In this document: one piece after another, positions 1 through 12,019 of the stretch
How the letters are laid out: each line of letters begins with the position of its first letter
How positions within the stretch are numbered: position 1 is the first letter of the stretch
Origin: Symbiodinium natans
Lineage: Eukaryota > Sar > Dinophyceae > Suessiales > Symbiodiniaceae
Reading direction: 5' to 3'
NCBI GenBank assembly: GCA_905221605.1
Contig: CAJNDS010002546.1
Location: 634,684-698,683 of the forward strand
DNA: 64,000 bases
The notes under the pieces: generated by a model
What the model was told of the DNA's origin: nothing
Seen by the model: the letters and a program-made list of their open reading frames with translations, nothing else
Database searches by the model: none
Program-made: the position numbers and the translations under genes

Positions 1-766
1 CAAGGATCGCTTGAGCTTTGTTCTGGTTATCTGCTTTCAGCACTCGGATCTCCTCCTCGAACCAAATAACCTCTTCAGCCTTCTTGATGATTTCAACACT
101 CAACTGCCCGTTCTCTCCACGCAAGTCCTGAATCTCTGCAGTCATCTTTTGCACGGCATCTGCGTGCAGCAAAATTTCTCGTCTGCGTATAGCACGAGTC
201 TTCCTTGTCTCCACATTTGTCTGCGTCATGACGGACAGGTTGATGCGATAATCAAAGCCCGAGGTACGGAGAATCAGCTCTGACAATTTGCTCCCGTGTG
301 CTTCTTCTAAAGACTTCTCTGCATGAGGGAGATATCGTCTCCACGAGCCCGGTTCTTGCTCCAGATACTCCCAGCAGGCAACTGTCTTATCTCTGCCAGA
401 GGCTTCGGAGCATGACCATGTACCTAGGCCATCCACAAGAGACCCGATGAACTCCTGTTCTTTCTGAAGCATCTGGGTCTTATCAGCCAATTTCTTCTTC
501 AGGCCTGTGTTGGAGCTGCGCATCTGATTTAGCTGACTCAAGAGGCCTTCGTTGCGTTGGCTCAACATGCGCACCTCAGCGAGGGCTTGGCGAAGCTCAT
601 CCTGAAGCTCTGCCGGAACATCCTTTTTGCCACTCGCAACATCCTCTTTGAGGGTTTGCTCTTCGATGTCATCCTTCGCCGTCTCCAAACTCTCCAAGCT
701 GCACACTTCAGCTTCGGCTTGAAGCCGCCGTCGCCTTCTGTTTTTCTTGTTCTTGCTGATTGCCAT
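1..766 (-). CDS. WWE-domain coiled-coil protein, 5' part (runs off window)
   Basis: Seen: reading from ATG at 766 downwards, 255 codons are open without a stop and continue past base 1. Residues 6-14 are a basic stretch (NKKNRRRRR), possibly a nuclear signal. Residues about 52-110 and 200-255 are charged heptad-like coiled coil. Residues about 132-196 match a WWE domain: W132 and W142 at the start, LEEAH at 153-157, a core FDYRINLSVMTQTN at 171-184 and TRAIRRR at 190-196. Known: WWE domains (PARP and E3-ligase associated) bind ADP-ribose or mediate ubiquitin/ADP-ribosylation contacts. Inference: a nuclear or cytosolic adaptor; any catalytic domain would lie in the missing part. The domain is uninterrupted by an intron, unlike most neighbours. 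The start is the first ATG before the basic tract, but an upstream exon cannot be excluded. Confidence 0.75.
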   Translation of the reverse strand, partial: MAISKNKKNRRRRRLQAEAEVCSLESLETAKDDIEEQTLKEDVASGKKDVPAELQDELRQALAEVRMLSQRNEGLLSQLNQMRSSNTGLKKKLADKTQMLQKEQEFIGSLVDGLGTWSCSEASGRDKTVACWEYLEQEPGSWRRYLPHAEKSLEEAHGSKLSELILRTSGFDYRINLSVMTQTNVETRKTRAIRRREILLHADAVQKMTAEIQDLRGENGQLSVEIIKKAEEVIWFEEEIRVLKADNQNKAQAIL

Positions 767-1218
767 GGCACCCGCTGAAGTCCAAACCCTATCAACGTAC
801 GTAAGTATATGCATCAGAAATACTGATTGCGCGCTGTTCACTCTGTTAAGGCGACGGACATGTACTGTTCATCTAGCACGAATGACGGACTACATGCGCT
901 AGCCCTGTCCAAGAATGAACACAGCAGCACCAAGCTTTTTCAGATCATTTTCAGCCACCCACATGTGCAGTTTGTACTCGGGCGGAAATCGGACCGGCCT
1001 CGTCTATGGGCTTTCCAGACCTCTTGGCGCGCTCCATAGCGAGGGCTTTGGCCTCACTCGGAAGGTTGAAACTCATGAAGCTCTCTCTCCCTCTCTTCAT
1101 TTTCTTCTTCTTCTTCTGGCCAGCGAAGAGGCCCTGCCATGGGCAACCCCGGCCACGATGGCGGGCGCTCTCTCTCTCCCTCTTCTAATTCTTCTCCACG
1201 CCTAAGAGGGCCCCCCGG

Positions 1219-1268
1219 CTCTCTCGCTCTCTCTGTCTCTGTCTCTGTCTCTGTCTCTGTCTCTGTGT
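1219..1268. repeat. CTCTGT/CTCT microsatellite
   Basis: A pyrimidine tract of CTCT units passing into about six GTCTCT hexamers. It lies between the minus-strand WWE gene and the plus-strand exon at 1279. Confidence 0.9.
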
Positions 1269-1278
1269 TTGCATCGAC

Positions 1279-1715
1279 GTGGCAAATCAGCAGACTTCTA
1301 GAATCATAGGTGCATTTGTTCAGGAGTTGACAGATACACCCGCACGCGAAACAAAGATTGCATTGAGCCTCATGGAGCTCGCAACTGGCGTTTTTTTCGT
1401 GCGCATGCTTGGACAGGGTAGCTGGTTTGCTTGGGGTTTGGGTTCAACCTTAACCCCAAACCTCTGCAAGAGGCGACTGCGCAACCGAATTCAACAACAT
1501 CCTGCAGAAAGGTTTCAATCCAAAGCCCTTAAAATCCAGATGCTGACTACACTCGCCACTAAACAGGGGGCCTGGAGTGCATCGCGGAGCTCCGGCGAGA
1601 GTACGCGGACCTGATGCGACACAGCGCCAAAACCCCTGCAGCGAGTTCACGTCTAGAGGCTGGGTACATGAGAGCACAAGTCATTATGCAGACACATGAA
1701 TACATCAATGAATGA
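1279..1715 (+). CDS. small helical protein, last two exons
   Basis: Seen: exon a ends at 1387 after residues ending LSLMELATG; exon b runs 1567-1715 and ends in TGA (1713-1715). The donor reads ACTG|GCG (GC type) and the acceptor AAACAG|GG. Joined at phase 1 they give an unbroken frame with ELATGGLECIAELRREYADL across the junction, and the tail MQTHEYINE. Upstream of 1291 the frame stays open without an ATG, and AAATCAG at 1284-1290 is a possible acceptor, so an upstream exon is likely; an ATG at 1006 followed by a GT donor is one candidate, but its phase does not fit. The product is short, charged and helical. I do not recognise a family. It is divergent from the WWE gene. Confidence 0.5.
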
Positions 1716-2483
1716 AACTCCTCGCCTCAACCCTCACTGAGAAATTGTCATTCTGAAAGCGACACAGCCCTTCAACCTAAACCCCAAACCGAAACCCTAA
1801 GCCCTAAGAAACCCCCAATGTTGTGGCGGCCTTGGTCGGTGGCCGTGGTGGTGTCAGCGCCTCGAAACTGGTGGCCGGGAGCCTCACATCTCGGAAGCTG
1901 CGAAGCGCATACAATGTGCACAGCCACTATTGTTAGCATTGTTGCTATTGCAGTATAGTGACGGGCTTTGGAGATGGAATATGAAACCTTTTTTTTAACT
2001 AAAATCGTCTTTATTCTTAGTGATGTTTTTGTCCGCCCGCGTGAGAAATCATATTCCAACTGCACGTTTTTGGTCTGGACATATTCCATGCCAATGGTGT
2101 ATGCATATTTGCGATGAAAACACCCAAACGGGTACTTCTAAGACTATTATCATTTACATATATATATATATATGTGTATATGTTATGCATGTTTTTTTTC
2201 ATTATCTACGTACACACATCCCAAGCCCCGACAACCAGCCACACGCCCAATGCGGCAAGGCGCAGGAGCTTACTCAGCAATGCCGTGCCAGGCATGGACC
2301 AGGTGTGCAGATGAAGATCGGCAGCATCAGGAGCGCCATGCAGTCATGTTTGCGGAGGGAACATCACCCTCCAATCTGTACATGTACCCTAGTGGCCACG
2401 ACTTCTTCGAACTTGGCTACATATGTCACAAGCTGAGCACCACTCTCCCAGCCCATGTGCGGTTGGGAAGGTTCAGGCTACAT
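1716..2483. other. no supported gene; AT microsatellite
   Basis: Degenerate CCCTAAAC tracts at about 1767-1803, a poly-T run near 1988 and an (AT)n tract at about 2158-2175. No convincing exon was seen. Confidence 0.6.
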
Positions 2484-2600
2484 CTACTTCAAGGCCAAGA
2501 GCTCCTTTTTCTGAATAACCAGTGGGTCCTGCCACGCATTGGCTCTAAGCAGCTGGCTTGAGTGTTGCGTCGAGGCATCGGGCAAGCCCCTAACTTGCAC
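2484..2600 (-). CDS. candidate terminal exon, unknown protein
   Basis: Seen: a splice-like acceptor (CGACAGCAG) directly before 2600, then 38 codons and TAG (2486-2484). The peptide includes RANAWQDPLVIQKKELLALK and has protein-like composition. Upstream exons could not be placed; the next 700 bases on this strand show no clear partner. No family is recognised. Confidence 0.35.
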   Translation of the reverse strand: MQVRGLPDASTQHSSQLLRANAWQDPLVIQKKELLALK

Positions 2601-3365
2601 CTGCTGTCGCAGCCTGGAGCAGGAAACCTTAACACACACCCCTGCAAAAAAACCCACCAAGCTACAACTAACTGCCGTAAAAAAACCTGACTGAGTCATC
2701 CTTGGCATGGCAAAGTCCAGGACATCCGTGGGCAAAGGCGATCCTGGCGCTTCACTTACTGGAGGCTGGCGTGGCTTCGAAGGAAAGTCGGGTTAGTGTG
2801 CGCATCGTTGCTTTGGGGGACGGTTTGCGTGTTCACAGCGTTGCCTCCTCCACTATAAGACAAGTCTTGCCTTTCATCAGAAGTGGACCTCCCTACGAAA
2901 AAACCGCCCCAAGTGCATAAGTTTTCTTTTCTTGCGCAGACTACGACGGGCGCAGGTAATTTGAAATGGGGAAGAAGATGGGGATTCTGAGGGCAAGGGC
3001 GATACCTGTCAATTTAAACTCTGAAGCCGCGAAGCCGCCCATCTGAGGTCTGCAATTACCCTGAAACAATGTTCTTAAATTCTGTGCTACTTGATGCTAC
3101 TTGCTGTCAATGCAGAACAGGGCACGCTGCGAAGCACCAGCAGGCATTCTGCACCGAAAGCAGTGCAAATCTCTCAAACCTCCGTAGCGGCCTGCCACTT
3201 TGAAGAGGGGCTCGATCGGCCTGGGACCCAGGGATCTACCTCCTCAAGGATGAAAGGCTGAGGGCGTTTTTTTGGCTTAAGGGTCCTAGGGGAATCCATT
3301 TTGCAGAGGTGGGACGTCCATCTGATTTGCTTCTCTGATTTTTGGGTTGATGCAACGGCTGCTCT

Positions 3366-3469
3366 TCAACTGCGCAGCCTCAGCAGCGCCACCGCAAGCA
3401 TGCGCAGGGCGTTGTACTGAACCTGACGCTGTGCGTCCGCTCTCAGACTCTTCTCAGCCTGCCATGCGC
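3366..3469 (-). CDS. candidate terminal exon, helical protein
   Basis: Seen: acceptor GCCAG before 3469, then an Ala/Leu/Arg-rich helical peptide containing WQAEKSLRADAQRQVQYNAL and ending LLRLRS before TGA (3368-3366). A second GC-rich stretch at about 3890-4048 on the same strand is also open with plausible residues (LEVAGRLAGTAEAQ...) and may be an earlier exon of the same gene. The joins were not resolved. Family not recognised. Confidence 0.4.
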
Positions 3470-4086
3470 CTGGCAATTTGCACTTCTGATATGCTATATT
3501 GTTCAAGTTCTGTTGTATATTGAAATATGGTTTTGTTGCAAGCGCCATGATAACTTCATAAAGTCTGGCGTCTCGGGAGGAAGAGCTGTGTACCAGCATT
3601 TGAATGAAAGTGTGCTGCCATGTGCCAGCATGGTGCACCTCACGGTGGGCAGCAACCTGGGCCTCTCGCCCAGGCCAGGTATCCCATCTGCAAAAGGGCC
3701 AATGCCATCACTGCGCCAACTCCGACCTCCGAGGATGTGGAGGGGCTTGAGGGTGCTACAGTCGCTACACCCAGCAAACAAACACCGCGCCCCTTTTCCA
3801 CGTCTCCATGCGATCACAGCGCCACACTGCCCTGAACTTCCCCAGCATGTTCATGTTTACCCCCAGTTTATACCAACTCAGCCATGCCTTTTTGCTTCTC
3901 CCCTTCTGCACCCAGGAGCCCTGAAGCCGAGGCAGCAGCGACTTGCAGCAGCACTGCGGCCGGCACTGGTACCGGCCCGCTCTGGGCCTCGGCAGTGCCG
4001 GCCAGGCGCCCGGCCACCTCCAAAGGGCAGATGGGGAGCTATTTTGGACCCTGGCAAGCCTTTTGCAGGCAGTTTCTATTTATTGA

Positions 4087-4290
4087 AAAACATAAATAAA
4101 TAAATAAATAAATATATATATATATACTTATGCTTTATCAACTGTTATTTTCATGTGTGTGTGTGTGTATGTTTCGTTTCTTTATGCATTTATAACTGCA
4201 AGTACAGATGTAGAGAAGTAAAAATCTATCGACTCAAAACGAGCATGCACGTGACAGGGATTATAGATATATACAGATAAATAGATAGAT
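4087..4290. repeat. AT-rich microsatellites
   Basis: (AAAT)n passing into (AT)n at 4093-4128, (TG)n near 4155-4168 and GATA-like units near 4265-4290. Confidence 0.85.
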
Positions 4291-4299
4291 GAACGAAGG

Positions 4300-7200
4300 A
4301 TCGTTCGAGTCCGTAGGGGGCCATCTCAAAATGTTTGTCTTGTCACGCCGCTCCCTACAGGCCACCTGGAAACAATGCCTCCGCACACCATCGCAGCCCT
4401 ATTTTTGATAATTGCAACGGGCCGTGAAGACCTAAACCATATAGGTTACCCCTTTTTTACATCCACCACCCATACACAAAACCAACATCCCCGAAGTCCG
4501 AAGAACTGGGGCAGCTGCATAGGCTCTGCACATCCTCAGGCAAGCCTTGGTTGCTTCGGGTCTCCATTTTTATAGGATGTGAATGTGTTGGAGCCTGTGA
4601 GGCTTCTCGTATCGGAAACCAGGTTCAAGCTCAGGAATCGGGTTGCATGGCCAAGCATGTCCAGCTTTTACCAGTCCAGAGCAAGAGGATGGCATGCAAC
4701 GGCTCAGTAGCACAACCAACCCCCGCTGCAATGTTGTTCTGCAACAGTACAAAACAAAACAACAAGCCTGCTGTGCCCAAGCCCAGAGAGACAAGGGAGG
4801 GCAACATCCCAAGGAAAGCACGGCGCTATAGGGCTCGACAGCAGGTCGCTTCACTCCGAGACGAGCCAGCACCTGTCATGTCACACATTCTGAAGCAAGA
4901 GCTTTGATACCGAGATGCAAGAACCCGCAAGAGCAAGCGCATGTGCAACCAATGCGGCACCAAAAAGGCAAGAACAAAACAAGTACAGTACAAGCAAACT
5001 GTGTTGTGATACTCGCGGGTCCACAATCCGAGCGAGCCCCTCCCGCACAGAGCTTGGTGCTCCACGTCCTAGGACCCACCCCCCCCCCCCACTCCCCAAA
5101 AAAAAGCCTTTTACCCCCCCTTCAAACCCCCACGTGCGTGGTGCTGCACCAAGTGCCACAAGACTTAGCCTTCCTTCGTCTGCGATGCGCACGCTGCACC
5201 CCATGTTGGGCCAGCCCGGCTGCCGAAGCGGCGCGCAAGCGTTTACCATTCTCAGTGCAGGTTCTGTCAAAGCAAAGAGATCAACCACGACACAACCATA
5301 ACCACTGAAATGCCCGTAGCTGTAGAATTCCGAAGGACATTTGGACAACGTAAGTGTCTTGGATAGGTAGCAGCAGCTGCCACAGCATAGCCTCAAGCCA
5401 TATGTTGGTGTAAACAGTCCCACGGAATGGACAGAAGTGCAAAACCGAACTCGTTCTGTGACGAACCCAGTAATTTCCTGAAAGCAGCCAGTGGAAGAGT
5501 CGAGTTCCAAGACAAAGCTAGTGCACGCCGCGCCTTCATGATGCAGATTGCCACCAAAGCGATCTCGGCAAGGGAGACAACCCATGAACTTCATGAACAT
5601 GCCCCTTGACACATCCCAAGCCCAGCACCCTGAGTCCACTACCCGTACAGTACCAATCAGGAGGGTGAGGATACAGCATAAGGGAGAGATACTGGCATCT
5701 GAGATGATTTCAACACGCTGAGGCTTGGCTTTCAGGCGCTTTCAGTCCATTCCTCGGACTATGGGGCGCCCCAGGGATGGATAAACCCAACGTGGTGTTG
5801 CTTAAGGGTCTTACGGTCTGGAGTAGTTGTGAGGCAACAGCTTTTGGCACGTTCCATAGAGATTCAGCAAACTCGCGGGCGCTGAGATGCGACTTCCGCA
5901 GAAGGGTTTGGCATTAAGGGTTTACTAGGGTTTGTTGCGGGGGTTGACTGGTAAACCACAAACCCGGTGTCTGCTGACAGCCGGCCCAGCAACTAAACCA
6001 CAGGAATACGTAGGTCAACAGAAGGGATCGCCAAATTCGCCCTCAAAAATCACCAGGCCAACGCAACTTGTGGGCTTTTGGAACTTGGGTTCGAGGCTTC
6101 GAGCACACATTCCCTCTTAGACCTTGGTGCCCATCCGTACTCCTTGGTGCCCATCATCCCGATGCCTTCTCGTGAGCCCTCACGTCTAGGGTTTGGGCGT
6201 ACCGCTAAGAAATGAGCGAAGGGCCGTACCGAATCGAACCGCGATGTGCTGTAGAGGCCCCGGCATACAACCTGAGGATGCATGGGGCGTCACAAGGGCA
6301 CTTGGAGGTTGGATGGCTATGTAAGCATAGCGAGGCCACTTGAGGCTGCCACTAGCTGCAACTCTCTTTCTCTCTATAATATGTATATATTTTCTATATG
6401 TATGTATACATAAGTATAAACAAATATAAAAAAAAACATATACATATATACACGCACATATTGCTAGCATCACGTTCGTCCAAAAGAGAGGGCACGCATG
6501 TCTCGATGCAGAGCAAAGCTCATGTGTAAATGGTACAGCCCAACCTACATCCTGACCCAACCCAACCCTTCCCAAAAGAACTTAACTACGGAGACCTGGC
6601 TTTACAGAGGCACCCGAAAGGAAGTGAGTTTCTGACGACGTGTTCACCCCCACATGCGCCCTCTCAGTGTTTCTATGACCCCGTAGTACATGCGCAAGCT
6701 ACACACCTGATGAAACCCACCTGCTTTGTAGATTGGCTTCTTCACATGCCCTAGTCACATGCCCTCTCCAAAATCGCACATCTGAGACTCCTGCGTTACC
6801 ACTACAACGCAGGGCACGATGACAAGGGAGCTGTCCTCTTTGGGAGACTCCTCGCGTTGCAGGACTGGAGAGTGCATGGAGAACACCAAAGCCAAAGCTG
6901 CCCATTCGTGCTTTTTGGGACGCAAGAGGCCCAGGCCCAGGGCTGTCACAGCAGGAACTTCCTCAAAAAGAATCCCTGCAACGTGCTGGTCCTTCGTCAG
7001 GGTCGACCTTCAGAGATCACTGGGAGCGACTTTTTTGGAAGCCGGCGTGGGAAAGATGTCTTGGCGTTGGGCGAGGGTGGCCAGGTAGTGATGGAAATAT
7101 CTACTTTCAGCAGCTGATTGCTTGTTTCCACATGCTCTGCTGAAATCGGTTTTGTTTCGTAGGTTCGCACCTAGGCCCTGGATCGACTCTCGCCACAAAC

Positions 7201-10200
7201 CTTGTGTGGAGCTGCGGTTTTAGAAGTCTTTCGGGGCACTTGCGCTCGGCCCAATTGATATTAACAGGCTTCGGGAATGTGCCGGTCTTGAGGATGCGAG
7301 GATCGTGCTCGTTCTGCTCTACATATCGCTGCCAGGTTCTGCAGGCACATGCGGGCTGTTGCCTTCGTCAAGCGGACCTCTATCAGAGTTTTCTTGAAAT
7401 CTCGCTAAGCACAACTCCTGTCAAAGCGGAGGATACTCGAGGGTAAGTCCGCCACACCACCCTGGAGATCTCATCTGCCAGGCACAGGGCACCTAAACGG
7501 CCACAAGCTACGAGTTGTTCCGGGAAACTTGTGGATAAGACCCGATGGCACATAAAAGAAAAACCTGAGGCGTACGTACATAACATTGCTTCTTGGGGAC
7601 ATCTGGATCGAGCTATGGGCGTTTAAGCTTTCAAAAATGGCATGGGCTCCACTAGCTACTAGTGGCTTTTAGATTCTCGGCCCCCATGATTGAGGTAACC
7701 CCCTGCCACCGATCTTCGCTTCTCCACTGATCCCCCCCCCCAACAACATCTTAAAGCAAAGGAGGCTGTGGACCCAAATCATAGCCTTCGGGTCATCATG
7801 CGATCAAGCCATATGTACTGCCCTTGCAAGCCGAACCCTGGCAAGCGTCAAGGGTTTGCATTTTGAACTTCTGCAGTTTAGGTAGGATTAGGTTGGTTCT
7901 CTCAGTTTTCGGATCCAAGCCGCCGAAGCAGATAACCAGAACCAGCGAGACCTGAAGAGTTCACTTGGCTTCGGGATTTGTTGGGGCTTGGGGGTGCCTG
8001 AATGCCCTTTTGAAGCGAATTGATAGCGAATGGTGTGTTTAGGCCGAAGTGTCTATGGTATTCTATGGTCATGGTCAAAGAGTGTGTTCGGATGATCTGA
8101 TGGCTGGTGTAGCATAGGCATCTGGGCCTGCAATAGGTTTACACATGTGGGCTACAGTTGAACCTCAGTTCCTCAGGGTGCTTTGCAATTTGCTAGTCGA
8201 GGACGCGATCAAGTGTAGCTGCACATTGAACATTTCCTCAACCAGAACCCGTCATGTATCTGTGAACCTTCGTGCCCAGAGGCAACTCATTCTATGCCCG
8301 TCCCGATGTCCAACACCAACTCTCCAACCCTGCGTTTGGCCCGGCTGCCACGGCATGCCATTTGGGCGACGCCTGGCCAAAAGGTTGCGGGTCATTTCGC
8401 TGACATTGGCTCAAAAAGGTAGTTGGCATTCATTGGCATGCTTGTCTTGAGTTTTCAAAGGTGGGAGTTTGAAGCTGGAAAAGATCCCGTTCGCTAGGAG
8501 GGACAGTGCTGTTTTGGCAGGCTGCTACTTTCCCCCACTGGCCACTCGCAAGCAAGCAATAGCGGGCCTGGCTGCTGCCCATCAGCAGCGGCACCTAGCT
8601 GGAAAGCAAGCGTGCCCAAGCTGGGTTCTTCATGTGCTGGGTGTACAACGTGCAGTACAGGGCTTGGGCTTCGCTGCTGATGCTACGTGGGCGGGGACGA
8701 CCTAGAATCGAGCCCGGCACATCTCGTGACCCCTTTCCATCACCCAACTTTTTCTAAACTAAGTCAGGGTATACTTTAGAAGCTCGTCAAGCGCAAGTGC
8801 CAGGACCTGCCAGGGGACACAGGTAGTAACGGCCAGAAAGCACATGACCAACTCCGCCACATAGAGGGTGAACCTTGCCGCACAAGTCTACGCACGGCTG
8901 TAGGGATTAGAAGTTTGGGTGGGCTCAGTACCTCCGCCAAGCCTAATCGTACAAATCGTACAAGTCCCTTTCGGCCACATGCGACCATATAGTACATTTA
9001 ATTATAACGACTCCATCAGCATCACCGCCTTAGACGAAGCATGCGCCTGTCTTTCATTGGCCGCTACTTCCGCATAACGAGATAAGCACAAACCTCAAGC
9101 TCACGCAGCCGAGTCTCGGATTTGATGGCAGTACGCCCAGCACCTGCCAATGCAAATTTTCAGCAGATCCTCATCCCTAGACTGCTCCGATGCTGAACCT
9201 GACCAGGAGAAGCCACCAAGTTCAACCATGTACGAAATGAGGTGTCTCAGAACGTGTCGGCCGAGTACCCAAATAGTCGTGTAGTACATCCCAGAACCCT
9301 GAAAACCATAAACCTTCCTACATACGAAGCCCAGAATATCCTGAACCCAACACCGCGGTCACATGCAACTGTAAACCCCCCCGAAAGTTCTTGGCTCTGT
9401 GTGTTTCATTGCTTTGGCCCAGGCACCCACTGGTTCACCAACAGGTACCCAGTCAGTGAAGACAGCGTAAACGCAAGCGCCGCCTCTCTCAGGAAGGCTC
9501 AGGCAGGCTTCCGCTGCATAACCACTGCGAGGTGGCAAGGCCCAATATACTCATGTACAAGCATACAGTATACCTAGGCCATGCGTGTGCGCTGGGCCTC
9601 CCAAGGGGAGTAGACGTCCACCTGTACACGCAAAGAAAAAGGAAAGGGAGTTTGAGCTTGGGAGTTCGGGTTTTGGAAGCCATTGATCTTCTGCACTCAG
9701 AGCCTTCCAAGTCTGTCACGCCTGAGGCTCTGGCAGAGAAGAGATCCAAGGGTCGCCTGTGAGGAAGTGAAGCACAGGAAGTCGTGCCAAGATTGCTTGA
9801 GTTTGTTCCTTGCTTCTTGGCATGTGCCCAGCTGTAGAGGGCTTCTGTATCATGTGATCTTGGCTCTCCGAAATTACCTCTCGTCCTTGAAATGCACGTC
9901 GAAGGCAGGACGATCTTGCAAATATGCGACAAGACATACACTGCATTTCGAAAGTCGCGGCTATTCTACAACCCCGTGCAGAACAAAGTCTGCGAAGTCC
10001 AGAGAAGTGTTGGGTGTGGCGCGCCTACCCTGCAGAAGGGCAGCAGTCACGCAGATCAAGCCGAGCCTCGGGTCAAGACTCAACCCTGAGCCTAAGCCAT
10101 GGCTTTCTCAAGTGGAATACTGGCCTCAGGTGGAATATGTAGGTGTGTAGAAGTTGGCTGCAGGGAGCACCGAGAAGATTCTAGGGCAGGTGTGCTACTG

Positions 10201-11270
10201 GAGAAGTTTAGCGCAACATCCCGGAAAGAACCTGGCACCCGGGTGAGGTGCGTTCAAACATCCATGGCTTAAACGCAAGAAGCCCTCCATGGTCCACAGT
10301 GGTATGTCCTCCCATGTAACTCAGACAAGTCTCGCGATGAACGGCTCCATCTGCTTGCCTGATGCCACAGCAAGTGATGTCAGACATGGCTTCTGGAAGG
10401 TCAGAAGGCTTCCACGCGGAGGGGAAGGGGAGGGCAAGGGGGGGGGGGGCAAGGCTCAAAAAAGTTCCACTACAGAAGCATTATAGGTCAGAGCATTGGG
10501 AAGCCACAGAGCTGGCTTCGAGTTGTTGCCAAGTCGCTGACTCGATCCGCCATGTCACCTTATAAGCAGATGGGGAATCAGCCCGCAGAGCAGTCGAGGG
10601 TGGCATGATGATGTGGACCTAACCTCTCAGAGCCCTGTCACCTGAAGCGTCGACGCCCCAAAATGAAACTCCCCAAATGCGCAGGGCCCTGACTGAAGTG
10701 GAGAGAACGGTCCAGAAACCAAGTCAGGCTCTCACACAAAGAAAGACCGTGCACAAGACCACATCGTTCAGAGCATGCGGAAAGCCCCCAACCCCCCCCC
10801 CCCCCCCAAAAGAAAAAAAGAGACCGTTCTCCTACATACAGCCGGGGAGCTGATCGGTTCTGGGACCGGAGGCCGGGTGGCGTTCGCCGACCTCGGTCCA
10901 ATGCGTCGCTGGTGAAGAACTTAGTAGGTCAATGTCTTCATGCTCCGGTCAACCTTATTTCGGAAATCAATCTCCACTTCGGATGAGATGTGCTGAGGGG
11001 CACATTTGCCGATGCCAGGTCCTCACGTCATGGAGTCATATGCATCTTGCGTCTCCATGCAGAGATCTCGGCTACCGAAGCGGTAAGTTAAGGAAGCATG
11101 CCTACATTTTACATCCTGCGGCCAGCTTCGCAGAAGGCGCTGCTGGGTAGAGGTGTGAGTTTGTTGGCGTTGACCACAACCACAACTCTGCTTGTAGAAA
11201 AGTCGTTCAAGCGCAGGCCGACACTAAGACATCACAACTCCTGAGACGCCGAACCGACATCGGAGTCACC
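4300..11270. other. gene-poor stretch with no supported gene
   Basis: Read on both strands. There are short open frames only, homopolymer C or G runs (near 5082, 10439 and 10791), an AT tract near 6375-6460 and scattered TTTAGGG-like motifs. A plus-strand open stretch at about 5427-5609 and a minus-strand one at about 9640-9790 have protein-like composition but no splice support. The stretch is best read as intergenic or intronic. Confidence 0.45.
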
Positions 11271-11275
11271 AAAGC

Positions 11276-11934
11276 TCAAGATTGGTGCAACTCAAATAGG
11301 TCCTTCTCATCTGCAGCACGCAGCCGCTGCAATCTGTCCACGCACTCCTGGTGCAGTGGACCCCGCTTCAGGCCACAGACAAACCTTCCTTCGTGGCTTC
11401 AGACAGAGGCCCTCCACCTTCAACAATTTCTGACATGCTCAACCCTACAGGCCCTGTGGGCTCGTATCCTATAAGATCCCTCTGTCAAACCATGTTAAAC
11501 CTCATGCACCTCAGGCGCGACGAACCCCAGACAGAGCCACGAGCTCCTGGAGTTGGTCGGCGAGGCGATCCTCTTCCGTTGCGTTGGCGACGGGGCCTCT
11601 GGATTCGGAGGCTTAAGGGGTTGGAGGGGAGGGCCCGTTTACAGCATTTTGGGAGGCTATAGAGTTTGTGGTAGAGGCTTTAAGTATGTTGAGCTTCGGG
11701 CACTTCAGAATTTTGAAGAAGGGCTGAAGCTCCCTGCGTCGACACCTAGACTGAGACCGTGGGCACGGACCAGCGCCTCTGCCCTCTAGCCAGTTGAGGG
11801 CGTCGTACTTCTCGGATGCCAGCTGATCCAAAGCCTCTTGAAGCAAAGTCCCAATTTCTCGTGTGAGGGCTCCTAAATGTGTAGCTGTACTTGAATTGAA
11901 GTAAGGGCGCAAATTTGCCAATGCCTCATTGACC
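11276..11934 (-). CDS. coiled-coil protein, last three exons
   Basis: Seen: three exons with matching phases. Exon I about 11934-11771 contains YFNSSTATHLGALTREIGTL and LLQEALDQLASEKYDALNWL and ends in a GT donor (phase 1). Exon II 11611-11526 begins after CTTAAG and contains EEDRLADQLQELVALSG, with a GT donor at phase 0. Exon III 11347-11276 begins after CACCAG, reads ECVDRLQRLRAADEKDLFEL and ends in TGA (11278-11276). All three are heptad-like and charged, so the C-terminus is probably coiled coil. Upstream exons are unresolved: an open stretch near 11950-12010 (QALEARQRILQ) is similar in style but in another frame and too close for an ordinary intron. No family is recognised. Confidence 0.6.
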
Positions 11935-12019
11935 CTTCCCCCTCCCGCACGTCGCCTGAAGGATGCGCTGTCGTGCCTCCAGTGCCTGGACAAGCAAAGG
12001 TCTGCAGGACCCGATGAAT

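Noticed and set aside
4881-5639. 252-codon minus-strand open frame
   Set aside because: Gly/Cys/Leu-rich, crosses poly-C and low-complexity DNA, has no domain, and is partly opposite a more protein-like plus-strand stretch.
8404-8417. CATTGGCTCAAAAAG resembling the spliced leader
   Set aside because: Lacks the final G and has no intronless gene downstream.
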